Below, one piece after another: positions 19,079 to 28,716 of a stretch of DNA of 64,000 bases. The DNA lies in assembly GCA_026389285.1 (NCBI GenBank), contig JAPLID010000139.1, positions 409 through 64,408 on the forward strand, read 5' to 3'. The notes under the pieces were generated by a model, which searched no databases, was not told the DNA's origin, and saw only the letters and a program-made list of their open reading frames with translations. Within the stretch, counting starts at the first letter, position 1, and every line of letters begins with the position of its first letter. The DNA comes from Cyanobacteriota bacterium. GTDB lineage: Bacteria > Cyanobacteriota > Cyanobacteriia > PCC-6307 > Cyanobiaceae. The translations under genes were made by a program, and so were the position numbers.

Positions 19079-20515
19079 TCAATCACCCGCTGCGGAAACG
19101 GCGTGATCAGCGGGCGATTCAGCATGCAGTCCTAGCCAGTGGGCCACATGACGCAGGCTCAGCCCCTGAATCAGGAGGTTGATCATCACCACGCAGAAGA
19201 TGATCCCCTCAGCGTTGTTGACTAGCCTGGTCAACAGAACCGGATCGATCCCCCGCATCTTCGGGATCGTGTCTGAGATCACAAAGCTCATGGCCAGGGG
19301 CACTGCACCCCGAAGCCCGCACCAGGAGATCAACAGCGTCTCCTTTAAGCTGAATGGCGATAACCATTGAAAAGCCAGCACACTCAAAGGGCGAGCCACG
19401 AGCATGAGGATCATGGCTACAAGGAAGCCGAAAGGCAGAACATTCATAATTTTTGCAGGCATCATTTCAACCCCGAAGATCAAGAAGACGGCAATCTCGG
19501 TCATCGAGTTAAACGGCAATAAAGTCGCCTGCAGATAGTGGCTGCTAATGTTAGAATTATTATATTTATGATTGGCCAGAAATAAGCCGCAGATGTAAGC
19601 TGAGATGAAGCCAGAACCTCCCAGCAGGTCGGCGATGCCGTAGGAGAGCAGGGCGATCGCCACTCCGAGCACCAGCAGCTGGGCCTGATCATGCACCAGT
19701 CGCTCCAGGCTGAAGCGGGCCAGATAACTAATCACCAGACCCACCAATAGCCCAGATCCGATCTTCTGCACGAAGAATTGCATTTGCACCATCAGCACGG
19801 AGTCCGAACTGCTGCCGACGCTCATGGTCGTCAGCCCCACCACGAGCCCCAGAAACAGAATCGCAGCTGGATCGTTGACCGAAGCCTCGAATTCCAGCAA
19901 CGACTGAAGCCGTTTCGGCAGGATGCGGTCGCTGGCATTGAGCACACCGATCGTCGCACTGGCATCGGTGGAACCGAGGCAGGCGGCGATCACCATCGCT
20001 ACACCGAGGGGGATCTGATTGAATCCCAGATGCAGGCCTGAAGCGGTTGCCGACCCCAGCACCCAGATGATCAGGCCGAGAATCAGGGAAGAAACAATGG
20101 CGCCACCGACAGCCAGCAGAATTCCATATTCCAGAAATCCTCGGATCGAACGCAGCTCGGTTTTGAGTCCTGCGTAAAACAGCAGCATCGACAGGCTGAG
20201 GGTATGCAGCCATTCAATTGTGGTCGGGGAGAAGGGTGACTCTCCCGGATCAATCAACAGCCCGAAGATCAGGACGCCCAGGATTGCCGGAATGCCCAGC
20301 TTCAGGCTGAAGCGGCTGATCGCCAGGGTGGCCAGAAACATGCTGCCGATCACCACCATCACCACCGGCAGGGGGAGACCGTTCCCGTGCAGCTGATCGG
20401 GAATCAGGGAGATCGCAACGCCGGGGCCGGGCGAGCTGCCGGTGTGGCCCTCCCCGGTGGCAACGGAGGCGATGGTCACACCGATCGTCGCCAACAGCTG
20501 CCATGGATAGAGCAT
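19079..20515 (-). CDS. cation:proton antiporter (CPA1/NhaP type)
   Basis: 478 aa polytopic protein; SVNDPAAILFLGLVVG, WCGLRGAVPLAMSFVI motifs. Confidence 0.88.
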   Translation of the reverse strand: MLYPWQLLATIGVTIASVATGEGHTGSSPGPGVAISLIPDQLHGNGLPLPVVMVVIGSMFLATLAISRFSLKLGIPAILGVLIFGLLIDPGESPFSPTTIEWLHTLSLSMLLFYAGLKTELRSIRGFLEYGILLAVGGAIVSSLILGLIIWVLGSATASGLHLGFNQIPLGVAMVIAACLGSTDASATIGVLNASDRILPKRLQSLLEFEASVNDPAAILFLGLVVGLTTMSVGSSSDSVLMVQMQFFVQKIGSGLLVGLVISYLARFSLERLVHDQAQLLVLGVAIALLSYGIADLLGGSGFISAYICGLFLANHKYNNSNISSHYLQATLLPFNSMTEIAVFLIFGVEMMPAKIMNVLPFGFLVAMILMLVARPLSVLAFQWLSPFSLKETLLISWCGLRGAVPLAMSFVISDTIPKMRGIDPVLLTRLVNNAEGIIFCVVMINLLIQGLSLRHVAHWLGLHAESPADHAVSAAGD

Positions 20516-20597
20516 CAGCAGAACGGACAGGCCGCCATTTATCGCTCCAGACTTTAGATCTGTGCTCTTCAGCTCAGTTCTAGGTTCTGCATCTCCC

Positions 20598-21560
20598 TCA
20601 GCGGCTGAGCAGGGCGGCGATCAGGATCAGCAGCGCCCCGAGCCCGGTGGCGGGGCCGATGCTCTCGCCGAACCACAACCAGCCCCACAGCGCTGCGAAC
20701 GCCACCTGCACGTAGCCGATCGTGGTGGCCCGGGCCGCTGGCAGGCGGGTCAGACCATGGGTAAGGCCGATCTGCCCGAGCTGGGTGAACAGACCCACCC
20801 CCACCAACCAGATCAATTCGCTGCCGTTGGGTAGAACGGGATCGAGCAGTACAAACGGCAGGCTGAGGGGCACTGACATCAGCGGAAACCAGAAAACAAT
20901 GACTAGCGGCGCTTCGCTTCGCCCCAGTTCGCGCACGCTGACGTAGGCCAGCGCCGTGAGCAGGGCTCCGGCCACAGCCAGCACGACTCCGATCCCAGCC
21001 GCCTGTGCCGCCCCATGCAGCAGCACAGGCTGCACAGGCGCCAGCGTGGCCCCCAGCCCGATCGGACTAACGCCCCGGGCCACCACCAGCACCCCGAGCC
21101 AGCCGCAGCCGCAGGCCAGCAAAATGCGGCGGCTCAGCAGTTCCCCCAGGCTCAGCCAGGCGATCAGGGCGGTGAAGGTGGGGTACAGGTATTGCAGCAG
21201 GGTCGCTGTGGCCAGGGGCAGGCGGGTCACGGCCCCATACACACAAGCCAGGGCGATGCTGCCCAGCACTCCCCGGGTCGCCAGCAGGCGCCGCCTCCGG
21301 CCCCAGGGGCTGATCGCATCCCGGCGCAACATCCACCAGCTCAGAGCAACGCACATCAGACCCCGGGCCAGCACCAGCTCCGCCACGGGCAGCCGGACCC
21401 CGGCCCCCTTCACGCAGACGGTCATCAGGCTGAAGCTGAGCGCACCCAACAACAACCCCAGTACGGCGGATTGGGTCTCCTGCGCCGGGAGCTCCATCGC
21501 TGTTATTTGGTTCCCTTCCCGCCCCAGCGCCAACTCCCGTGGATCACCCCACGCTGTCAT
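20598..21560 (-). CDS. DMT (EamA) family transporter
   Basis: Ten-TM EamA pattern; TLLQYLYPTFTALIAWLSLGE and YVQVAFAALWGWLWFGE. Confidence 0.85.
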   Translation of the reverse strand: MTAWGDPRELALGREGNQITAMELPAQETQSAVLGLLLGALSFSLMTVCVKGAGVRLPVAELVLARGLMCVALSWWMLRRDAISPWGRRRRLLATRGVLGSIALACVYGAVTRLPLATATLLQYLYPTFTALIAWLSLGELLSRRILLACGCGWLGVLVVARGVSPIGLGATLAPVQPVLLHGAAQAAGIGVVLAVAGALLTALAYVSVRELGRSEAPLVIVFWFPLMSVPLSLPFVLLDPVLPNGSELIWLVGVGLFTQLGQIGLTHGLTRLPAARATTIGYVQVAFAALWGWLWFGESIGPATGLGALLILIAALLSR

Positions 21561-21667
21561 GGCCGCCTACCATCCCGCCCGCTCCCATCCCTGGTGGGAT
21601 GGGTCACAATGGCGGCACATCACCCACCAGGGATGGTGTTGGTTTTTCGTCCGCTAACGCGCTCCTC

Positions 21668-23811
21668 CCCTGTCTCTGCCCCGCCTCCACCCCCGCACGA
21701 TCGAGGCCGTCAAGGAACGGGCCGACATCGTCGATGTGGTCGGTGAGCACGTGGTGCTCAAAAAGAAGGGCCGGGAGTTCGTCGGCATCTGCCCCTTCCA
21801 CGACGACAGCAAGCCGTCGATGACGGTGTCGCCGGCCAAGCAGTTCTATTACTGCTTCTCCTGTGGCGCCGGCGGCAACGCGATCAAGTTCCTGATGGAG
21901 CTGCAGCGCCTCAGCTTCGCCGATGTGGTGCTGGAGCTGGCGCGCAAATACCAGCTGCCGGTCGAAACCCTCGATGGGCCCCAGCAGGAGCGCCTGCGCC
22001 AGCAGCTCTCGCGCCGCGACAAGCTGCATCGGGTGCTGGCCCTGGCGGCCGGCTGGTTCCAGAGTTGCCTGCGCGCCTCCGAAGGGGCCGGGGCCATTAC
22101 CTATCTGCGCGATGCTCGCGCCCTGTCGGAAGCGACGATCGAGGCCTTCGGCCTTGGCTACGCGCCCGAGCGCTGGGATGGGCTGCTGCTGCATCTCCAG
22201 CAGGTGGAAGGCCTGGCCCCGGAGCTGCTGGAGGCGGCCGGCCTGGTGGTAGCCCGCAAGGGCGGCGATGGTTTTTATGACCGTTTCCGCCATCGCCTGA
22301 TGGTGCCGATCCGCGATCGCCAGGGGCGGGTGATCGGTTTCGGCGGCCGCAGCCTGGACGGCGCCGAGCCGAAATATCTCAACTCACCGGAAACGGAGGT
22401 GTTCGAGAAGGGCAAGCACCTGTTCGGCCTCGACCGGGCCGCCGAGGCGATCCGCAAGGACGACCGAGCCGTGGTGGTGGAGGGCTACTTCGATGTGATC
22501 GCCCTCCATGCCGCCGGGATCACCAATGCGGTGGCGGCCCTGGGCACGGCCCTCAGCAGCCAGCAGATCACCCAGCTCTGCCGCTGCTGCGACAGCAAAC
22601 GCTTGATCCTCAACTTCGACAGTGACGGCGCCGGGGTGCGGGCGGCTCAGCGGGCCATCGGCGAGGTGGAGCAGCTGGCGCTGCAGGGCCAGCTGGAGCT
22701 GCGGGTGCTGCAGCTACCGGCCGGCAAGGATCCCGATGACTTCCTCAAGGTGCATGGGGCGGGTGAGTACCGCGCCCTGCTCGATGGCTCGCCTCTGTGG
22801 CTCGATTGGCAGATCGAGCAGGTGCTCGAAGGCCGGGATCTGGTCCGCGCCGATCAGTTCCAGCAGGCCGTCTCGGCCCTGGTGGCCCTGCTGGGCAAGT
22901 TGCCCCAGAGCGCCGTGCGCAGCCGCTACCTGCAGCAGGTGGCCGAGCGGCTCTCGGGCGGCCAGGCCCGCCTGGCCCAGAGCCTGGAGGATGACCTGCG
23001 CCAGCAGGTCAAGGGCCAGCGCTGGCACGGCCGCTCCGCCCGCTGGGAGCAGCCCGGATCGGCCACGGTGCAGGAGCGGGCCGAGGCGGATCTGCTGCGG
23101 CTCTATCTGCACTGCCCGCGCGATCGCGCCGCCATGCGCCAGCAACTGCGCCAGTGGGAGCAGGAGGATTTCGCGCTCCAGCCCCATCGCCGGCTCTGGG
23201 CGTCGATCGCCGAACTCGAAGAAGACAACCTCGGTGCCGGCCGTCTGGAGGCGATCAGCCGCGGGCTGGATCCGGGCCACGACCTGGCCGATCTCGACCT
23301 ACCGCGGCTGCTGTTCGACCGGCTGCTGATCGAGGGCAACGAGCTGCTGCCCCGGCTAACGCCGCTGCTGCAGCCCACCGATGTTCAACGCCTGGCCCTG
23401 GGCCAGCCCCTGCTGCTGCTGCGCGGCGCGATCGCGATGCGGGCGCGGCTGGCCACCGAAAAGCGCTGCCGCCATCTACTCGATGCCTGGGGCTCCCAGC
23501 GGCTGCGGAGCCTGGAGCACTGCCTGGCCACGCTGCTGCAGCAGGAGCGGCTCGGCAGCGACGGCGAACCACTCCCGACTGCAGCTGGACCCGGCAGCGA
23601 CCTGGATCTCCAATCGGCAGCTGCCGCAGATCTCCCCGCCAGGGATCCGTCCCTGTCGATGGAGATGCGCATCGAGGGCCTGTTCAGCGAGCTCAATGCC
23701 GATGCGCTGCGCTTTCAGGAGGCTTATTACAGCGAGCGCCGCTATCTGCAGGATCTCGATCAACGCCGCTGCGCCGGCTACGACGAGATCCTCACGCCGG
23801 CTGCTGCCTGA
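21668..23811 (+). CDS. dnaG: DNA primase; start codon uncertain (possible CTG near 21668)
   Basis: LPRLHPRTIEAVKERADIVDVVGEHVVLKKKGREFVGICPFHDDSKPSMTVSPAKQFYYCFSCGAGGNAIKFL; TOPRIM motifs VVVEGYFDVIAL and NFDSDGAG. Start coordinate approximate. Confidence 0.93.
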
Positions 23812-23906
23812 CGCTGCGGAGCCAGCCGCCCGCTCCACGTCAGCCATCGTCACTGTTTTGCGCGACGCCTGCCGCTGGGCGCTTAGCGTGAAGCGCTGCA
23901 GGGAGT

Positions 23907-24911
23907 ATGCCCGTGGCCCCCTATCCGGCCTATCCGATTCCCGTCGATGAGGAGCAGCGTCTGCGGGATCTGGAGCGCCATGGCGTGATCGGTACGGCCA
24001 GCGACGAGCACTTTGATCGCCTCGTCGAGCTGGCCAGTTCGATCTTCCAGGTGCCGATGTCGCTGATTTCGCTGGTGGAGAAGGACCGCCAGTGGTCCCT
24101 CACCCGCAAGGGCCTGGAGGCGAGCGAAACGCCGCGCACGATGGCGTTCTGCGCCCATGCGATTGCTGAGGACGGCGTGCTGGTGGTGCCGGATGCCCGG
24201 GTGGATGAGCGCTTCAGCACCAATCCCCTGGTGACCAATGAGCCCCATATCCGTTTTTATGCCGGTGCGCCGCTGAGCAGCCCCGATGGCCATAACCTCG
24301 GCACCCTGTGTGTGATCGACCAGCAGCCGCGGCAACCCAGCGCCGAACAGATCCACCAGCTGCAACTGCTCTCCGAGCTGGTGATGCGCGAGATCGAGCT
24401 GCGGCGCATCGCCATGCTCTGCCCGATCACGGGGCTACCGAAGCGGCAGACGTTCCTGGCGATCGGCAATCGCGAGTACCGCCGCGCCCGCCAACACGGC
24501 TATCCCTTGTCGCTGCTCACCTTTGACATCGACAATCTGCGCCAGGTGAACAACCGCTGGGGCCATCCGGCCGGCGACAAGTTGTTAGGCGATCTGGTGG
24601 CCAAGAGCCGCAGCTTTCTGCGCGAACAGGATTTTGCCGCCCGTCTCGGTGATGGTGAGTTCACCCTGCTGCTGGTGGACATGGCCCATGGCCCTGCGAT
24701 GGGCCTGGCGGAGCAGCTGCGCCAGGCGGTGGCGGCGATCCCGGGGGTGTATAGCCACTCTGATTTTCAGTTGCACATCAGTGGTGGCCTCACCAGCCTC
24801 GGCCCCGCCGACAACAGCTTTGATGATTTGATGCAGCGCGCCGCCAAGGCCCTGGAACTTGCCAAGAGCAACGGCCGCAATCAGATCGCCAGCTTGTCCA
24901 CTGCTTTTTGA
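23907..24911 (+). CDS. GAF + GGDEF domain protein with non-canonical GDGEF motif
   Basis: GAF region VELASSIFQVPMSLISLVEKDRQW...FYAGAPL; ITGLPKRQTF...LTFDIDNLRQVNNRWGHPAGDKLL...FAARLGDGEFTLLL. Confidence 0.88.
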   Translation: MPVAPYPAYPIPVDEEQRLRDLERHGVIGTASDEHFDRLVELASSIFQVPMSLISLVEKDRQWSLTRKGLEASETPRTMAFCAHAIAEDGVLVVPDARVDERFSTNPLVTNEPHIRFYAGAPLSSPDGHNLGTLCVIDQQPRQPSAEQIHQLQLLSELVMREIELRRIAMLCPITGLPKRQTFLAIGNREYRRARQHGYPLSLLTFDIDNLRQVNNRWGHPAGDKLLGDLVAKSRSFLREQDFAARLGDGEFTLLLVDMAHGPAMGLAEQLRQAVAAIPGVYSHSDFQLHISGGLTSLGPADNSFDDLMQRAAKALELAKSNGRNQIASLSTAF

Positions 24912-24954
24912 GATTGCTTTTTGAGCTCGCTTATTGAGCTAGCTTTCAGAGATG
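24903..24954. repeat. four imperfect 13-nt tandem repeats spanning a stop codon and the next start codon
   Basis: GCTTTTTGAGATT GCTTTTTGAGCTC GCTTATTGAGCTA GCTTTCAGAGATG. Confidence 0.88.
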
Positions 24955-25251
24955 GGATCTGACAAGGAGATGGACAGCGCACCGGCCCAGGATTTTTACG
25001 AGGTGTACTGGCACGGCGAGGCGATCGGCGATGGCGGTGACCTGCAGGAGGCCCTGGCCTGCTACGCCTTGGTGGCGCCTGATGATGGCGACTGGGAGGC
25101 GGCCTGCGCTGACCCCGAAGCCGAACCCCGCATTGAGCGCTATGCCAGTTTCGACGCCTTTCTCGATAACGAGGACGCGCTGGAGATCATCGCCGTGAAT
25201 GCTCAGATGATTGTTGAAGCCCTGCCCCAGGCCCCAGCTGAGCCCGGCTGA
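24952..25251 (+). CDS. hypothetical protein
   Basis: 99 aa acidic ORF with picocyanobacterial codon usage (DFYEVYWHGEAIGDGGDLQEALACYALV). Confidence 0.6.
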   Translation: MGSDKEMDSAPAQDFYEVYWHGEAIGDGGDLQEALACYALVAPDDGDWEAACADPEAEPRIERYASFDAFLDNEDALEIIAVNAQMIVEALPQAPAEPG

Positions 25252-25385
25252 CAACGATCTTGCGGATCTGTGGTGCTGATCCGTGCGACCAGCGGATCAA
25301 GGTTGCTGGGATCCCTCGACCTTGGTTCATTGATGCTGTCGGTGCAATGGGTTCTACTGCCATGTCAATTGCAGCCAATAAAAAA

Positions 25386-25404
25386 GCCCCCTTGTGCAGG
25401 GGGC
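25386..25404 (-). terminator. Rho-independent terminator (minus strand), overlapping the reading frame of the secreted protein
   Basis: Minus strand GCCCCCT-GCACA-AGGGGGC followed by TTTTTT. Confidence 0.88.
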
Positions 25405-26198
25405 CGGGGACCTCGGGCAATCCATAGGTGAAAGCATTGCCGCAAATGACACTTGGTGTATACGGAGAAACTTGGGATGTATTAATTCCTATGCCCGCAG
25501 TAAATGCACCAGGCCCCGTATAGCCGGAAATTGTTCCAAGAATTCTAAGTTTTGCAATAGAGCTAACACCGGCTGTCGAAAGTTGAAATGGTGCAGTGTT
25601 TAAAACACCTGCTGTTCCAAAGATGCCAGGCGTGTTTGTTGGTGTTAGCGTAACTCCCACAACTGGAAAGGCTCCTGTTGTTGGATTGACTGTTCCGCTC
25701 ACTCCATAGCCAGTAGCACCTTGTTCAGTGCCAGCAGCGAGAGTGCCAGTTGGTTGAGCGGTTGCAGTTGACCCCCAGATTGTTATCACTTGCTCAGCAA
25801 ATGGGTTGACTCCGACGAATCCTTCCACACTGAGGCGAACGTTTTGTAGGGTCAAGGCAGGCAGAGAGCTATCGACATTCAAGTTCGCCAGTTGCAAGCT
25901 AAAAACGTTCGAGGTATTAAAATCACCTGAACTTAATACATTGGTCAGGTCAATATCAAAGTTTGTTGCCGGAGATGCTGCATTTCCCGTAGTAGCTCAA
26001 TCCGCTGCCTGTAAATCCTGGACTTAAAGCAGCCGTTGCGTCGATGCCACTGCATGCAACCGCCGCCTGTGCCGGCTGCGCCACACCCATCGCCATGCTG
26101 GCCATGGCCAACAGACCCGTGAAGCCGAGGAGGCTTAGGAGCTGTTGAAGGCGCTTCAAAGGATTCAGCTCGGTTTGGCAAAAAACTACGTTCTGCAC
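25405..26198 (-). pseudogene. secreted surface protein with PEP-CTERM-like VPGPL motif, frameshifted (around 25980) and truncated at the C-terminus
   Basis: MQNVVFCQTELNPLKRLQQLLSLLGFTGLLAMASMAMGVAQPAQA signal peptide, then SGLSYYG / NAASPATNFDIDLTNVLSSGDFNTSNVFSLQLANLNVDSS in another frame, ending GLPEVPGPL at the terminator. Locally AT-richer. Confidence 0.6.
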
Positions 26199-26468
26199 AA
26201 CTTTCGTGCCCTGCTGCAGATCTGCAACGCCTGATGATCGTGTTTGCTACAAGGCTGCTGCGGTCATCTGGTGAACTGTCCGGGTCCTCTGTGGGTCGTG
26301 CCCTCGCTTGTGTCGGAGCTCAGGCCTCAGGCTTGCTGTCGCTTTTGTTCTGTTGGCCTGTTTCTGGGACTGTGTGAAACTCTTGCGGGAGGCTTTTGTC
26401 CCTGGTTTTTTTGATCGCTGTGGGCATCCGCGCGATCGGACTCTTTTTAAGCATCACCCAATCGGCTT

Positions 26469-27416
26469 ATGAGCGCTTCATTTTCTGAGCGAGATCACAG
26501 CGTCGAGATCTCGCTGGTGCTCCAGCAGATCGGCTTCGGGCTGATCGGCCTGTTTTTTGCCTTTCTGCTCAAACTGCTGTTACCGGTGGCCTTGCTGCAG
26601 CCCGCCTGGCAGCTGCAGCTGGCCAATGCCCTGCGCACCACGGCGATTTTCCCGTTGCTGGGTGGGGTGCTGCTGCTGCTGGCTCAGTTGCTGCGCTCGC
26701 AATCGCGCAGCCTGGCGGGCCAGGTGCTGTGGGTGCGGCGGCTGGCCTTTTTGGCTGCCCTTGGCTTTTTGTTGTTGATTCCCCTGCAGACCTCCGCGGG
26801 CATCAAGCTGCTGGGCGCTGGCAACAGCGGCGAGCTGCGGGCCCTGCGTCAGGTCAAGGCTGTGGCTGAAGAGATTCGCGTCGCTAACAGCGAAGCGGCG
26901 ATGAAGCTGGCGATCAGCCGTTTGCCCGGCGCCCCTGCTGAAATCCAGGGCGCATTTACCAAGCCCATCGATGTGGTGCGCTCGGTGGTGCTCGATCAGC
27001 TCCAGCCCCAGATCGAGCGCGCCGACAACCGCCTGGCCGAGCTGCGCAAGTTGCGGCTGCAGGGCGGCCTGCTGGGCTGGATCACCGATGGCCTGGCGGC
27101 CCTGGCCTTGGCCGTGTGCTTCGCCGCCATCGGCCAGTTGCAGAGCGAAGGCTCCAGCCTGCTGCTGCACGTGCTCAATCTGCCGGGGCTGATCCGTTTT
27201 TGTCTGGCCGAACTGCTGGGTAAGGGCCGGCGCAGCCGTGAGCCTGTGGATGCGGCCTGGTTCGATTCGCTGCATGACGGCGATGATGCCAAGCCCGCCA
27301 ATCTCAGCGACGCCGAGTGGGCGATCATCGTTTCCCTCCGCACCGGTAAGACGTCAGCCGCCTCGTCCAAGGCCCGCTCCGGCGACAACCAAGGTGGTGC
27401 TGGCTCCAGCACCTGA
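26469..27416 (+). CDS. HpsJ-like membrane protein
   Basis: 315 aa with four hydrophobic helices and LLIPLQTSAGIKLLGAGNSGELRAL, as in cyanobacterial HpsJ-type proteins. Confidence 0.6.
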   Translation: MSASFSERDHSVEISLVLQQIGFGLIGLFFAFLLKLLLPVALLQPAWQLQLANALRTTAIFPLLGGVLLLLAQLLRSQSRSLAGQVLWVRRLAFLAALGFLLLIPLQTSAGIKLLGAGNSGELRALRQVKAVAEEIRVANSEAAMKLAISRLPGAPAEIQGAFTKPIDVVRSVVLDQLQPQIERADNRLAELRKLRLQGGLLGWITDGLAALALAVCFAAIGQLQSEGSSLLLHVLNLPGLIRFCLAELLGKGRRSREPVDAAWFDSLHDGDDAKPANLSDAEWAIIVSLRTGKTSAASSKARSGDNQGGAGSST

Positions 27417-27417
27417 T

Positions 27418-28710
27418 CTAGGCCCGCACCACCGGCACATCGCTGATCCGGGTGGTGGCCGCCCGCGACAGCCGCGAGCGGCGCATCGCCCAGGTCGGTT
27501 GCAGGCCGCAGGCGGCCCACTGCACCGTGCCACGGCCGTAGCGGCGGTTGAGCCCGTCGATGGTGGCCATCAGGGCCTCGCGGCGCCGTTGCTCCCCGGG
27601 CTCGAGCGGCACCAGCAGATGGTGTTGCAACAGCTCCTCCGGTTGCAGTTGTTGCAGCAGCACCCCCGCCTTCTGCAGCGCTTTGTGGCGGCGATACAGG
27701 CTGTCCGCCAGGGGCAGGGCGGCGGCCAGCAGCACGGCGGTGTCGTTGCTGGGCAGTGCCAGGGCCACGGTGGCGGCATTGCTGTAGTAGCTGCTGCCAT
27801 CGAACGGGCTGCTGCGCACGAACACCGTGATCGCCCCGGCCCGCTGCCGCTGCTGGCGCAGCTTCTCGGCGGCCCGGCTCAGGTAGGTGGCGATCGCCTG
27901 ACGCAGCTCCTCGCGGCTGGTCACTGGCCGGCTGAAGCTGCGGCTGACGCAGGTTTCTTGTTTGGCCGCAGGCAAGCTCTGCAGCGGCAGGCAGGCCTGG
28001 CCCCGCAGCTCCTGCTGCAGCCGCAGTCCCACCACGCCGCAGCGGCGGCGCAGTTCCCCCGGCGGCATGTCGCGCAGGGCGCGGGCATCGGCGATGCCCC
28101 GCAGGCGGCACCAGCGCGAGAGCTGGCGGCCGATGCCCCAGACGTCCTCGATGGCGATGCCTTCCAGCCAGGGGGTTGGGTCGTCGACGGCGCCCAGGTC
28201 GAAGACGCCGCCCTGGAGCGGATCCCGTTTGGCGATGCGATTGGCCAGCTTGGCCAGCACCTTGGTGGGGGCGATGCCCACGGCCACCGGCAGGCCCAGG
28301 TCGCGCTGCACCCGCTCCCGCAGCTGGCATCCCCAGCTCCGTAGATCACCCGGTTGGCCATCAGCCGCCGGCGGCCGGTGCAGCAGACCGAAGGCCTCAT
28401 CGATCGAATAGATCTCCAGCTCCTCCACCCAGGCCTCCAGGGTGGCCATCAGCCGCTGGCTCATGTCGGCGTAGAGGCCGTAGTTGGAGCTGCGCACGAT
28501 CACACCGTGGCGTTGCAGCAGCGGCTGCAGCTTGAAACAGGGGCTGCCCATGGGGATGCCCAGGGCCCTGGCCTCGGCGCTGCGCGAAACGATGCAGCCA
28601 TCGTTGTTGGAGAGCACCACCAGCGGCCGGCCGATCACGGCTGGATCGAGCACCGCCTCGCAGGAGGCGTAGAAGTTGTTGCCGTCGATCAGCACGGTGG
28701 CGCGGGGCAT
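27418..28710 (-). CDS. umuC: DNA polymerase V catalytic subunit UmuC
   Basis: LIDGNNFYASCEAVLDPAVIGRPLVVLSNNDGCIVSRSAEARALGIPMG, IYSIDEAFG, GIAPTKVLAKLANRIAK. Confidence 0.96.
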   Translation of the reverse strand: MPRATVLIDGNNFYASCEAVLDPAVIGRPLVVLSNNDGCIVSRSAEARALGIPMGSPCFKLQPLLQRHGVIVRSSNYGLYADMSQRLMATLEAWVEELEIYSIDEAFGLLHRPPAADGQPGDLRSWGCQLRERVQRDLGLPVAVGIAPTKVLAKLANRIAKRDPLQGGVFDLGAVDDPTPWLEGIAIEDVWGIGRQLSRWCRLRGIADARALRDMPPGELRRRCGVVGLRLQQELRGQACLPLQSLPAAKQETCVSRSFSRPVTSREELRQAIATYLSRAAEKLRQQRQRAGAITVFVRSSPFDGSSYYSNAATVALALPSNDTAVLLAAALPLADSLYRRHKALQKAGVLLQQLQPEELLQHHLLVPLEPGEQRRREALMATIDGLNRRYGRGTVQWAACGLQPTWAMRRSRLSRAATTRISDVPVVRA

Positions 28711-28716
28711 GGGCTC

